This document shows, one piece after another, positions 1 to 11,700 of a stretch of 64,000 nucleotides of DNA (positions within the stretch are counted from its first letter, which is position 1; each line of letters opens with the position of its first letter). This DNA is from Varanus komodoensis (Eukaryota > Chordata > Lepidosauria > Squamata > Varanidae): NCBI RefSeq assembly GCF_004798865.1, contig NW_025335317.1, positions 26,647,390 through 26,711,389 of the forward strand, in the 5' to 3' direction. Both the position numbers and the translations under genes were made by a program. Below the pieces are notes generated by a model. The model made no database searches and had not been told where the DNA came from. It worked only from the letters and a program-made list of their open reading frames with translations.

Positions 1-548
1 GGCCTGAACCATCGCTTGGCAAAGCATGGTTATAAGGAGTAATACGATGTCCGCTGATTGCTCACCCCTGATGATGTCATAGAACTTATCAGTGCTGGGA
101 TCGGGCCGAACAAGACCAGACATGGTAGAGCCTACCTCCAACTCATCCGAGTTGCCCTTGTAGCGGTAGTGCCCACTGCATGATGAATTCTCCGGGGAAG
201 TATAGTGTTTCCATTCCCCATGGCCAGATGTGGATGGTGCCTCCCTCGGGACCAATGGCAATGGACGATTCTGACGATTCTCCCGGTTCTTCCTGGCCTG
301 CTTGGTGAAGGCCAAGCAGTGGCCACACTTGTCCGTTCTGTGCCCCTTGCCAAGGCAGAGGAGGCACAGATCGTGCTGGTCCACAGGGAACATCTTGGAA
401 CCGCACTCCGCACATTTGTGAAAGGCCATTCGCTGCGCCATCGCGAAAGAGAAAAAAGTAGATAGTGCAGAGGGAATAGATAATCTTTTTGGCTTTTTGG
501 GTTTTTTTAAAGAGCGAACAAGAGAGAGAGATAGCTTCGTAACAAGGG

Positions 549-592
549 AAAAAACTTGGAAATACAAGGGTAAAGAACTTGGAAATACAAGG
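549..592. repeat. Short tandem repeat, about 22-bp unit, third copy split off by the LTR
   Basis: The unit aagaacttggaaatacaagg occurs twice in tandem here, and a third copy follows directly after the LTR at 1168-1187, where it reads aagaacttggaaatacaaga. Without the LTR the three would be contiguous. It lies in the 5' leader of the DIRS element. Confidence 0.7.
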
Positions 593-597
593 GTAAA

Positions 598-1163
598 TGT
601 TAAGATGCAGCTCAATGTATAAACAATCCACACATTCACAAGCAATAAAACTAAAGTCTTTATTGCTACTTATCTACAAGATTTACAACTCTACAGATAA
701 GCTCTATGGTTGAGGTCTTTGCAATGCAGATGCTAATCCTTTAGTGATGTCTCTCTCGAGCCCATCTTGGGACTAGCTATCTTGGCCCTGCCTTTCCTCT
801 CTGAGGGGTAACAAGGCTTGTCTTTGTTCCCACCTCCTCAGAATTCTCCGATTGGTTGCTAGGGAAAAGTTTATCAAGCCCCCTTTGTCTCCTGTTTCAT
901 GCTCAGGAAGCTCAGCGTCAGGAGGGGGTGGGGCAGTCTGCTCAAACTCTCTCTGAGCAGAACTCATAGTGTCTTTTCCCTCAGGGCACTCTTGCTTTGA
1001 TGTAGGCTCAGGTGTTTGCTCAATGGGCGGAGGGTCAGGATGCGGTACAGCTATCTGCTCAGCCACCCCCAAGCTAGGTTGTGGGGTTGACATTCGGGTA
1101 CAGGGTCCCAAGCACAAGACCTCCTCGTGAGTAGCTGCCTCTGTTGGGGCTTCAGGCACGACA
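598..1163 (-). mobile_element. Solo LTR inserted into DIRS copy A
   Basis: A fossil. This 566-bp block starts TG and ends CA, is flanked on both sides by the 5-bp direct repeat gtaaa (593-597 and 1164-1168), and carries an AATAAA-type signal on the minus strand near 659-664. These are the hallmarks of an LTR left by an ERV or Gypsy-type element in minus orientation. No internal region is present. The family was not identified. Being nested, it is younger than DIRS copy A. Confidence 0.72.
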
Positions 1164-1510
1164 GTAAAGAACTTGGAAATACAAGAGAACAATCAACGAA
1201 GTTAACTAGGCAAGGAAAGTAGTCAATGCGAGAGCGAAGAGGCACGAGGCACAGAGAACAGCGGTCGCAAAAGACTGGAGAAAATGGTGGACACTCCGCT
1301 CTATATATAGTACAGAGGGGGAGGGGAGCAGAGTTTTCTCACCAAAAACCGTTAACTTTCTAAACTTTCCAGCCTTAGGCACTGCGCAGGCGCAGCATCC
1401 ATGTGTGTGATGCACAGAGGCCATGACAAAGAACTTTATGTTATACATAAAGGAAGGCATATAAAGGTTTTAAATAAATATGTAATTAATTTTTTTTTAA
1501 CCACAAAAAT

Positions 1511-2014
1511 ATAGTATGAGCCATGCCCCCAGGCTGCAGGCCAAGCCACGGCTGCCTCGCCAAGCCAAGGGGTGAGCACGGTGGGGAGAGCTGGGAGGCA
1601 TCCCACTTGGCCAGCCACAGCCCCATCCCTCGTCTCCCCTCACCTCGGCCCATGGAAAGCGGCCCTTATGGCCCTCTCCCGGCCAGGAGAGCTGCCCGCG
1701 CTTTCCTCTCCAGCCTCCCACTCCTGCTTCCCCTCCCGGAGCCAAGTGAGTGCCTGCAAGAGGACCTTCCTCCAGCTTGGAAGCGGGGCGGCGGCAAGAA
1801 GCTAGGAAGGCCTCGACAAAGGTGAGCGCGCCCTCATGGTTCCCCCTCATGGTGGATGGCGAGAAGGTTATTGTTTGGAGTGTTCGTGCAGGGAAGATGG
1901 CTGTGATCGCTACCCAATGCAGGGTTCGCAACCTGAGGCAATTTTTTTCTGAAATTTCTGTTCGCGACCCAATTTGGTCATGAATTGAGGTGTTCGTGAG
2001 CCGAGGTACCACTG
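1511..2014 (-). mobile_element. DNA transposon fragment, CAGTGGTACC-terminus family, copy 1
   Basis: The right end (about 1865-2014) is the reverse complement of the left ends of the elements at 20890 and 31650, sharing the gcaacctgaggcaattttt and gtgagccgaggtaccactg blocks. The opposite terminus is not visible; the GC-rich stretch 1511-1860 is probably interior sequence. There is no coding region. Bases 1435-1510 between this and the DIRS end are AT-rich and unassigned. Confidence 0.55.
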
Positions 2015-3975
2015 TACATATTCAAACAGTTTCTACTTCTCCTCTGTGTGAGAAGTGTAGAATGCATACTTCTTTCTTTCTACATACTGCCAATACTCAG
2101 GAACTAGGCACTTGGAAAGAAAAGACTTGCATAAACTACTAAATAAAACTTCTAAAATGAAATCAAATAATGGAAGTAACTGCTTAGAGTCACCATTTCA
2201 AACTAGATTAAAACACTGTTTTATATTTTATTTTATTCTATCCTATATCTTTGACTGATCTAGATAGAAGTCTTCACAAGCTCATTTATCAATATGCTTA
2301 TTTTGATAATGTTTAAAAACATGGCTAGTTATAGCACCTGTAATATTTCAGTGGTGAATAAGCTGAAATTCATGTGTATTTCAAACAGTGCGTTATATAG
2401 TACGGTCATGTGTAATTGTAAAATGTGGATCAGCTCTTAACAATAATTGAAAGAATAGCCTAGTTTGAATGTAACAATAAGCAGCCAGGGTTCTAGAGAT
2501 TACTAACTTACTGAGATCGGACAAGCTAGTACATACAGCACAAATGCTCTCTCTCAGTTCCTCCTGCTAAGCAGAAGTGGCTAAGAAATTAGACTCTCTA
2601 TCCATTTTTTAGTGTGATGTATAAATACCTGGTTCAGACATCATTGTAAACAAACCATGGACAGAGGGTCTATGGTTTGTTTTGTTACACCCACTTGCAG
2701 GAACAGTCAAGGAAGAACAGCCAGGAATCACACAGCATCATGCTGCTCAATCCTGAGAAGATAGTGTTTCCTGGAAATATGGCTTATTATAGTATCTGAA
2801 TGACATAATATGTTATTAACAGAGAATGGGAAAATTATGGCTGCCATATATATCTGTTTTTTGACCCCTGTGCTTTATGAGGTCTGGTTTTTCCCCTTTT
2901 TACTGTACAACAGCTATCAGCCAGCACACTCTTTTGTATAATCTATTCCTTCGGGCACACTGAACCCTTGGTATATCAGTAGCAATATACTGCATTTATT
3001 TTCCTGTTCAGTGTTTTCTACTTTATGTCTTGAATAAACTGCAGCAATGACGGGCAGGGGAATGAATGAATTCTTTCCATAATGTGACTGTATTTTATTT
3101 ATTTATTGCATACAGGCTTCCCTTTTTTGTTAAATGTTAATATTGTAGAATATTATTCAGAAATACTGTAATCAAGTGTGATATAGTAAATGAAACTGAA
3201 CTGGATAGAAGACTCTCTCTCTCACGCTTACTCTCTTTCTGTGTGTGTGTTTAGTTTTAGTGTTTAAAAGCAGCAATTATGTTATTATAATTCAAATATT
3301 TGTGTTGGATCAAAGTAAACTACTTTTTAAAAGTTGATGACCTGAAAGGGCATGAATCCTTTAAAGCAATTCATCATCTTTAAGAAATGCATTTTTGTGT
3401 AGAAATTCTCCTCACTTCAAAAATATGTATTAAGAGACTAAAACTTTTACCAGCTCTTTATTCTCGGCCACTATCTGGCCATTTTAGTCTTATTTCATAT
3501 GAACATCCCACAGTTACATTTTGACACCTGACCTCAAATCCAAGAGGTCTTATAGTCTCCTTTGAATGATCTCATTTCAGATGCAACTCATTGCCATGTT
3601 TCTTGAGCCTTTAAAAGGTTCCTTCTGCCTTAACGTCCAAAAGACCAAGGTTAGTCTTCAACTTGGATTCTGCATGCAACTACACAACTTAGTAGTGAGT
3701 CAAATCAAACCAAATAGAGGGTGTTGTAGTAATACACTCAGTACTAAAGCAATAAGCCTGCAGGCAGTTCATAGTTTTTCCAAGTGCATGCTTTTTCTTG
3801 AGCTTGTATCTACTTACCGACATGGCTGCATGGTCATTGTTGTTATTCTGAGAAGGAAACCAGTAAGGCAATCAAAACAAAAAACATTAAAATGCACTGT
3901 CAACATCAGATTTCATTTTGGTAGCAGTCAGAAGGAGAAAACATATAAAAAAGTAGATGTTTGCTAATAACACAC
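2015..3975. other. EXOC6 intron 18 sequence, no feature recognised
   Basis: AT-rich, with no convincing exon or family match. Around 2625-2690 a small inverted pair (aaacaaaccatgga and tctatggtttgtttt) may be a foldback remnant. A short ct/tg microsatellite lies at 3212-3250. Confidence 0.5.
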
Positions 3976-4210
3976 TGAGAACCAGTGTGGTGTAGCGGTT
4001 AAGAGTGCAGGACTGGGACTCAGGCTGGGTTCTAGTCCTCATTCAGCCATGGAACTAACTGGGTGACTTTAGCCCAGTCACAGACTTTCAGCCCAACTAC
4101 CTCACAAGGTTGTTGTATGGATAAGATTAAGAGCAGGGGGAGGAGAATGATGTAAGCCACTTTGAGTTCTTCAAAAGAAAAAATGGATATAAATCTAACA
4201 AACAAGTAAG
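3976..4210 (+). mobile_element. tRNA-derived SINE
   Basis: Begins with a pol III A-box-like segment (gtgtggtgtagcggttaaga) and a B box (gggttctagtcct, about 4026-4038), then the body ggtgactttagcccagtcac and acctcacaaggttgttgt, and ends in a LINE-like tail gtaagccactttgag ... ataaat. I recognise this as a widespread squamate SINE. It is diverged and has no clear target duplication. Confidence 0.75.
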
Positions 4211-5718
4211 TAAATACATAAACTTTATTTCCTGATTATCTGAATGGTTCAAAAATATTGTCTGAGATAAAAAATAATCTGATCTGCCATGATTACACAA
4301 AAACTTGGTGAGGTTAATAAACTTTCCATCTGGAGTTGCTGATCCAAATAAATATCCATTTTAAAGCATTATCTAATATCGTAAAATATTGAGGAGTTAA
4401 TACAAGCATAGTGGAACTGTGAGAGTCAGAGTAGTAAAATATCCTTTCTAAAAAGAATTTCTAGAAGATAGTCTGGAAATGTTTATCTGGTATGTCAACT
4501 GATTTTTTGATTGTAGTCAATTAACATGAGAGTTTCAGAGCTCCTTAGATGGACACAAATCTCTATAGCAGAACTTCTTACACACAGAGGCATTTGAGCT
4601 GCCCTCCCTCTTCCAGCAGCAGATCTTTCTGCCACTGAGCAAGTGCCTCCGATACCTCTCATATCAGAGTTGAGGTAGAGCAGCACCACATGCAGCATGA
4701 GGGTCCATTGCCAGAAGAAAGCATCGCCCCTCAGCTTTGTGCACACGGAAGTGCTTCCTGTTCAATCTGGGGAGAGTGGTACCATAGCCATTATACCAGT
4801 CTGTTACTTAGCTACATTATCAAAAATATGCTTAAGGGATAGTCAGTGAATCTTAATCCAAATAAAATAACAGTGTTTAAAGTACATTGATCCATGCCAT
4901 TGATCAGAAGGTTTAAAAGGGTCTATTTTGATACAATACGAAGCTCTGTTTTTTGCTTTTAGTGTGCTCTTTTTAAAGGACACCAACATTATTGCTATCT
5001 AGTGATGACACAGACAAAGTAAATATGAGCAAACGTTTAGGAAAATCAGACGATACCACAGTTGCCATGACTAGAAACCTTAAGCCATTCAGATAATTGT
5101 CTCAACTGTGAAATATCCATAAATCATAACTTTATAGATGACTGAAGATGTGCGTAAAAAAGCTTAAGTACATACCAAAATTAGTGAAGAAAAATATTTT
5201 ACACAAACTTATCTGCATATTCCTCATTGCACAAACTTATCTACGTATTTTCCAACAACAGTAAAAATTTAAGTAAAAGAAAAACTTCTAAACCAACTTA
5301 TTAATATAGGGAAAACCCTATAGGTTTTTGATATTTGATACTTTTATCTTTAAACTCAAAAGGTTAAAAGTGACATTGCCTTGCTACATTTTACTCATGA
5401 ATGAAGGTGAAATCTGCTATTTTATGAAGCCAGTTCACACATCTCACAAAGACAGTGATAATGTTTTCTACCAGCCTTCCTGAATTTGGTGTGTTCCAGA
5501 AGTCTTTCATTACAATTCCCATAATCTGCAACTGCAGAATCATTACTGGCTGGGAATGATGGGAAAGATGGTCTAACACATATGGATGATAGTAGGTTGG
5601 GGAAAACTATCCTATAATAAAGATGTCGCCATGGCACAGCTTCATATACTATGCCTGTAGGGTGGATTCATCTATCCACAATTACTATCATGACATGCTG
5701 AATGCTAATAGGCACTTG
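4211..5718. other. EXOC6 intron 18 sequence, no feature recognised
   Basis: AT-rich intronic sequence. Short open frames here have no recognisable protein. A near-duplicate of acaaacttatctgcatat / acaaacttatctacgtat occurs at 5203-5250. Confidence 0.45.
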
Positions 5719-5882
5719 GCTTGCCACAACTTGTATTGTGTGAACCAAGGTGTCAGGGTTGTTTGAGGGTCAGACAATTCTCCAATAAACGTAAAACAAG
5801 CCATGAACTTTAGAGGGTTGTTTAATCCTCAAACAACCTCTGCAGCCTGGGTTCACACAACACAACAAGCCACAGCAAGCCA
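5719..5882. repeat. Imperfect foldback (palindromic MITE-like) element
   Basis: Left arm: cttgccacaacttgtattgt, gtgaacc, then gggttgtttgaggg. The right arm is its reverse complement: cctcaaacaacctctgcagc, ctgggttcacacaacaca, acaagccacagcaag. The arms are about 55 nt around a 45-nt loop. Related gttcacacaaca blocks recur near 13960, 17690 and 21690, suggesting an interspersed family. Confidence 0.6.
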
Positions 5883-6399
5883 GACATCTATGGATGCAAC
5901 TAGTAAAATACAGGTGCTCACACAGGAAATCAAGCCACAGTGGCTGTTTTAGCATACAAGCCAAGTCACTGTCTTGACTAAAGAAGCTACAAAATCATAG
6001 CTACTTCACTTCGTAAGCATAACATACATTTAAAAAAGGATTTCCTATCATCATGCAGCCTCAAAACTAACAGTGTATTGCTAAATGCTTTTGGTTGAAA
6101 TAAGTTTCATTGACTACTATTTTTGGTTTCTTTTAAAGTGACATTTCTCAACTGCTTCAGGCATATGCTGGCTATAGATGAGTGTCCATTAGTAACAAAT
6201 AAGCTTTCTGAAAGATGCTAATTTTTAAGGACCAAACTTTCTCCCCACAAGTCTGCTACAAGTAACAAAGAGCCATGTAAATAAAAACAATAATAGGTTT
6301 AGGAGCTGGCTACAACAGTGGCTTTGTCTTAGCTGAAAGCCCTTCTACTCATTCAAGTTGGTCACTTGATCTTCTTCAACTCCTGATTACTGCCAGTTA
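5883..6399. other. EXOC6 intron 18 sequence, no feature recognised
   Basis: AT-rich intronic DNA with no coding or repeat identity that I can support. Confidence 0.4.
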
Positions 6400-6540
6400 A
6401 AAGGATCTCCGATAGCAGGTGCTTGAACTGATCCCTGAGACCTCAAAGAGCCACTGATAATCACAGAAGATAATACTGGGCTTGATGGACTAATGTTTTC
6501 ATTCTTTATAAGGCAGTTTCTTAAGTTTGTTCGCTCTCTC
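6400..6540 (+). mobile_element. 3' part of a tRNA-type SINE
   Basis: The string gataatactgggcttgatgga ... ataaggcagtttctta matches the 3' half of the squamate SINE whose minus-strand copies lie at 16205-16400 and 18855-19260. The tRNA-like head is missing or too diverged to see. Confidence 0.5.
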
Positions 6541-8600
6541 AACTGTCCAAGAAAGCTTTCCCTATACATGCAACTGCTTCGGAAGGGTTGAGTTGAATGT
6601 AGATTCTGTCTGCAAGCTAGGTTTTCCTCAGTCTCTCTGGAGAGAGAGAGGTAGAAAAAAAGAAACTTGCTTTTGGAAATCAATGTCCTCTTGTTTTTCC
6701 TAATCCAACATCTTTCTGGGAGTTTGAATTTTCTTCTCTCCCTACCTACACAGCTGCTTCAGATATGAGGTTCTCCTTTTCCTTTGTTCCAAATGTCAAA
6801 ATCTCAGATTAACCAGTCAGCTAAGCCTCTGCATGAATCCCAATCTTACTTCTTTCAGAACAATCTAGTCACACCTCTATTTTCAAGTATTCATGCCCAG
6901 AACACACCATATCACAGCAGCTCCTGCAAATGAAAAATCAAATGTCATACTGGAGTAGAACCATTTTCCAATGAGCTAGTTTTCATCACTTGGGGAAGAT
7001 TCAAAAGTAGTATTCCCCATATGTAATTTAAAGGGACACAGACCTTCCTACAAAGTCATTCTGTTGTATATGAAGATTTCAATGCATTCTCAGGATTACT
7101 TTCCTCCTAACTCAACCGTCCTTGCTGCTTCATATCTCCAGATAATAATCAGCTACCACCTGGCATTCCATTCCACCTGGCATTTCCCTTTCATTGTCTC
7201 AAGCACCACACAAAATCAACAGGCTAGCCATGGGTGAGTGAGTATAAATGCATAATCAGAGAATATCAGAATATGTACCTTGAAAAAGGCACCAAGTTGC
7301 AGCAATTCTTAATGTAGACAAGGAAGGGTATGAGAACTAAACTGATTACTGTGTCAAGCTTAGTTTCTGCCACTTCCAAATGTGGCCAAACAAGGGACAA
7401 CATGGAAATTTAATTGTCTATTTTGTGGTAGAGTGCAGCATAGGATTATTCTTTGGAATGAATCTTAAAAGTTTTCCTACCTTAGTCTTCAACACAGCAC
7501 CATTTACAGATTGTGTACAACACCATATCACAAGACATGAAAACAAGCTCTACCAGAGAAAGTGGAGCACAAAGCCTAGTGATTTTTATTGTTAAACTAC
7601 TCCTAATGATTGGATAGAATGGCTTCAACAAAATAAAGCTTAAATTCTACAGAATTCAGTTACATTACTCTGAAGAAATAACCAAAGAGACTAATACCTA
7701 GAACAAGACCACTGCAATAACCTGAAGCAAAGGAAGACTTGATTTTAAAACAGGAAACAAATACTCCTGAATGTGGATTTTTTTAAACTCAAAATTAAAG
7801 CTTGAAGTAAAATGTTTTAAACAAAAAGCGGTGTTGGTAAGGTTACACTCATTTTATACCACCTTTCTCAAAAGTTGTGTTAACACAAATTCATGTTGCA
7901 GTAAGGCAGGAAAGGTTCTTTAAAAACAGCTGGTGATGTTGAACAGGTTAAGTAGTAAACTTCATTTTTTAAAAATCTTAAGATTTGCAAGTGAGTTTGT
8001 TCACAGGAGGCAATCCTGAAATAGCTGTTCTCATGACTTTACACCAAACAAGTTGAGGCACAGTGAGGTTGCTTTCAATTGTCTGAAATTAAAACTGCAA
8101 TTGTTGCCCCAGATGGACCTGAAAACAAGTGGTATGATCTAGCTCTTGGCATTTGATTAGAAGGAGCTGCAAAGTGCTCTATGACTCTTCCTTAGTTACA
8201 AGTACAGTTAAAAAACTTGGAAAAAACCAAGAGTCCAACACTTTCCTCACAAAAATTACTTTCTACTTCATTTATCATTGTTAACTATGGCATAGGGTGC
8301 TAGCACCATGGTTAACCTTAACCAAGGTGCTTTTTTTAATAGCCAGGATTTTAATCCTAGTAATCTAGAACAGATGTTAACCTACAAGGAAAGGAAGGGA
8401 AAAGGTCAGAAGGAGAGAATGTACGGGTTCTGGTTCATTCTGGTTTCTTAACCAGGGTTAGGTCACAGTGAGGCATGTTGTGAACCTGCTGAGTTTAACA
8501 GGGTTGGTGGGGTTGTTGTTTTTTCCACCATGTATCTCAAAGCATCCTTAGACTACATATACGAAAACAACTTGCGATTGCTTGCATGTTCTATACTTAC
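6541..8600. other. EXOC6 intron 18 sequence next to exon 18
   Basis: No exon candidate for the GKVAQTACMSA segment of EXOC6 and no strong repeat match. At 8277-8335 there is a short inverted motif (gttaactatgg ... ccatggttaac). Confidence 0.45.
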
Positions 8601-8780
8601 AGGCAGGTGAGTAAAAACCTGAAAGGTACTTCTTAAGAAGTTAATCAAGTCCATCAAATAGCCACTGGCTCTTCCATCGGGCTCAGTCATTGTCCAATCA
8701 TAGTCAGCAAGTTGGATAAATTCATCAATCTTTTGGTTAAGTTTGGTATAAATCTCCCCTTCAGCAGCATGTCTTGCATC
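8601..8780 (-). CDS. EXOC6: EXOC6 exon 18
   Basis: 180 bp, 60 codons, phase 0 at both ends: DARHAAEGEIYTKLNQKIDE ... STFQVFTHLP. Acceptor atttttcag, donor gtaagt. In the family the next residues are GKVAQTACMSA; I found no such exon in 1-8600, so the 3' end of the gene lies off the left edge. Confidence 0.97.
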
Positions 8781-11700
8781 CTGAAAAATATATACAGAGT
8801 ATGCTTAACCTCAAATTTTGTTAGCACAGAAATAATTCCTTAAAATGTGGTGCAGTAAGAGGCCAACAAAAGAGAAGACAAAGATATAGAAAAATAGACA
8901 AGAACTACAATGGAAACTGTTGGAAATGTAATAAAATAGATGGGATTTTCTACCTTATGTGGTGGACTTGTGAATAATTAAAAGATTTTGGATGTTGAAA
9001 CATGCAGAAATAGAAAAAACTTTTAAAACTATGTTTCCTATGCATCATAACAATATACTTTTGAAAATAATGCCAGAGACTCTTTAAAAGAACATGTCAG
9101 ATTTATTCAAATATATGACAACTGCAACAAGAATTATAATTGCTTGTAAATGACAGTTATTCTTTTTTAAAGCTTCAATAGAGTATCGATTGACAAAAAG
9201 ATAAGAAAATGGTCTCTTTGGAAATTTGCAGATTATGAATGTATTGGCTATATTGATAAAAATCCCTTGGCAATTTTGTTTCACTTCTTTTTTTATACCT
9301 TTTTTCCTTTTTGTACCTTATTTTAAGAAAACATTTCAAATTATATTACAAAGAGAAGAGACAAATTTAATTGCTATTTAAATACAAATCAAAATATATA
9401 GTTGAAAAAATAATTAGCAATATCAGAGTAATCAGTAACTTGTCACAAAATGATATTGATGCTTTATTTGTTTGCTTTGTCTTTGAAATTATGAAAGCAG
9501 AAAATAATTATATTATAAATATTCTGAAAAAATAAAGACTTAGACTTTAACTGTTTTAGAAATATGTCAAGTGAGTAAAAACAGAATAGTTTTCTGCATA
9601 AGACAACATCATTAAAAAAAACAGAATAGCAAGAGAGAATTCTGTTATTTTAAAGGTAAGGACAGTACAATCCTTTATTTAGAAATAATTCCTATAACTA
9701 CAATGGGGCTTACTCTCATGTAAGTGCATATCAGATTTCATCTGGAGTCAGATTGGTATAATTTGCCTCCATGAGATGCAGTTACAAAAGCAGAACATAC
9801 TGAGCTGCAGGAAGGCTAGGTTGATGATATGTATTCAGGTTTCCATAAAAAGGTACATAAGGATTAATAAAAAAAGGATTTTCCATCACAAGTGAAGCGT
9901 ATGCACTAGTGGGATTCTCTAGGGTAAAAATAATAAGTGTAAGTAATATAGAGAGCTGTAGGAAGAAAGAATCTACAAAGGGTATGCCCTTATAATCTGA
10001 CTGGCTTTGTTCGCAATTAATTTTGGATTTTTTTCTCCAGGAGCTTAGATACCACAAATGACAGTCACAGCATGACTCAACTGAAAATTAGATATAGAGC
10101 CCAGTACAGAGGGCCTCATAAATATTTCTGTTTAAACCCAGAACAAAACAAAACTAAGCCAATATAGAGAAATCTGATTAGTATTTTCCTTATTACACTG
10201 TATTCAAGAAGCTGCATACATATAAGTATCAAATCCTTAAATAACAAAGTAAGAATAACTAAATTGGTTTTTATTAGAAGAGAAGCAATCCATTGCTAAT
10301 AATGGTTTCATCTGCAAAAGTTGTTCCTTACTTTCATCAAAAGAACATTTGGGCTTCTGTCACTACAGTTCCACTGAACCAAATACTACAACAGGATAGC
10401 ACAGCCCCTAGAACAGCCTTTTCCTGCTGGGTGCCCCCAGATAAGTCAGACTAAAATTCGCATCGTTGCCAGCAAGCATTCCATTCTATACTGTTTGCAG
10501 ATGATGGGAGTTTAATTCCAACCTAGCTGGAAGGTGTTATGTTGAGGGAAAGCTGAATTAGACCAATTCTTTACAAAACAACCAGCCAGAACTGTTACAT
10601 ATCAGACCTTGAATAGGTAAGGTCAAGGATAAACAGAACTGTTGACAGGTTCAGTAATCCCACCACCTGCTTTTCATGAGTAAAAGTAATCCATGCCTTT
10701 GGCTTCCTTTGACAGTTGACTTTTGATGACTGTTAAGAGGGATGAAAACTCCTATTTAGAACCCCCATAGGGCAACGCCCAGGGTTGATATCCACTGTAC
10801 TGTGACAGCAGGTAATCCCCAGAGTATTGACTCAGCCAAGGATGCATTCCTCCACAGTTGTGCAATATAACAGGAAGAGGAAGAGGGGAGGGGCAAAAGG
10901 AAAAATTTAAAAAATGCTTTTGCCACTCTTGCCAAAGGAGTCACTGGCTGGTTCCCTATACCCATAATAGGTCAGTAACTCAGCTTCAGAAAACATGACA
11001 AACGATTATACGTACAACAAACCCTAAAATAAGCTATAGGTGTCAGGGTAACTTGTGGGAATCCAGGTTTGCATGGCACATTAACCCATTCCAGGCTGTA
11101 ATGTTGTGCAAGTCATAGCCTATACAGGCTGCTTCATGTGTTGCAATGAAGCTAATTTTGTTTTATCACCACACACACAAAGATTAGAAAACCATATAGC
11201 CAATCCTATGCAAGGCCCAGCACATATACTTCTTTATACACAAAGAAATTAGTGCCCATCTTTTATGTACACAACATGATTTGTACATACACATTAAAAA
11301 TGTGAGGTATACACTAGCATTTAAGGCAGGGGTCTCAAACTCGCGGCCCGCGGGCCAATTGCCGGGACGGGTGGGGCACGGGGGAGGGGCCCTGCGGCCT
11401 TCAAAGCACCAGCAGCACCCGGGCCGGCGGCGGGATGAGCGGCCCACCCCCACCACGGTGGTGGAATACTTGATGCAGCCCAGCCTCACCCAGACTCTAC
11501 TTCCAGCGGCCCCCAGGTAAGTTGAGTTTGAGACCCCTGATTTAAGGTATTGCGTAAGTATAGTACTGGAAAGCAATTTATTTTTTTGCTGAAAGAGTGG
11601 TGAAGGTGATTGTGATGAACAAATTTTTCAGGAGAAGAGAGATAGAACAAATGTGCTATGCCCATATCTGATTGCCACAAGCAACACAGCACTGGCATTT

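Larger units (their letters stand above)
1..1434 (-). mobile_element. DIRS-type retroelement copy A, 5' part only, running off the left edge
   Basis: A fossil. The right end (about 1268-1434) is a terminal inverted repeat clearly related to that of the DIRS copy at 33215-39163: it shares the stretch gcactgcgcaggcgcagca, the tgtgtgatgcacagaggcca end and an acactccgct/tatata promoter-like block. Leftward, on the minus strand, 1-440 encodes the start of a gag-like protein with the same cysteine-rich signature as copy B (DLCLLCLGKGHRTDKC). The rest of the element lies outside the window. It is broken and interrupted by an LTR insertion. It looks somewhat older or more diverged than copy B. Confidence 0.8.

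Noticed and set aside
1523-1983. Overlapping GC-rich open frames as a small host gene or CpG-island exon
   Set aside because: The right part is a repeat shared with two other sites, and the translations are Pro/Arg/Ser-rich low-complexity shadows.
3976-4060. A tRNA gene on the plus strand
   Set aside because: A- and B-box motifs are present but followed by a SINE body and LINE-type tail.
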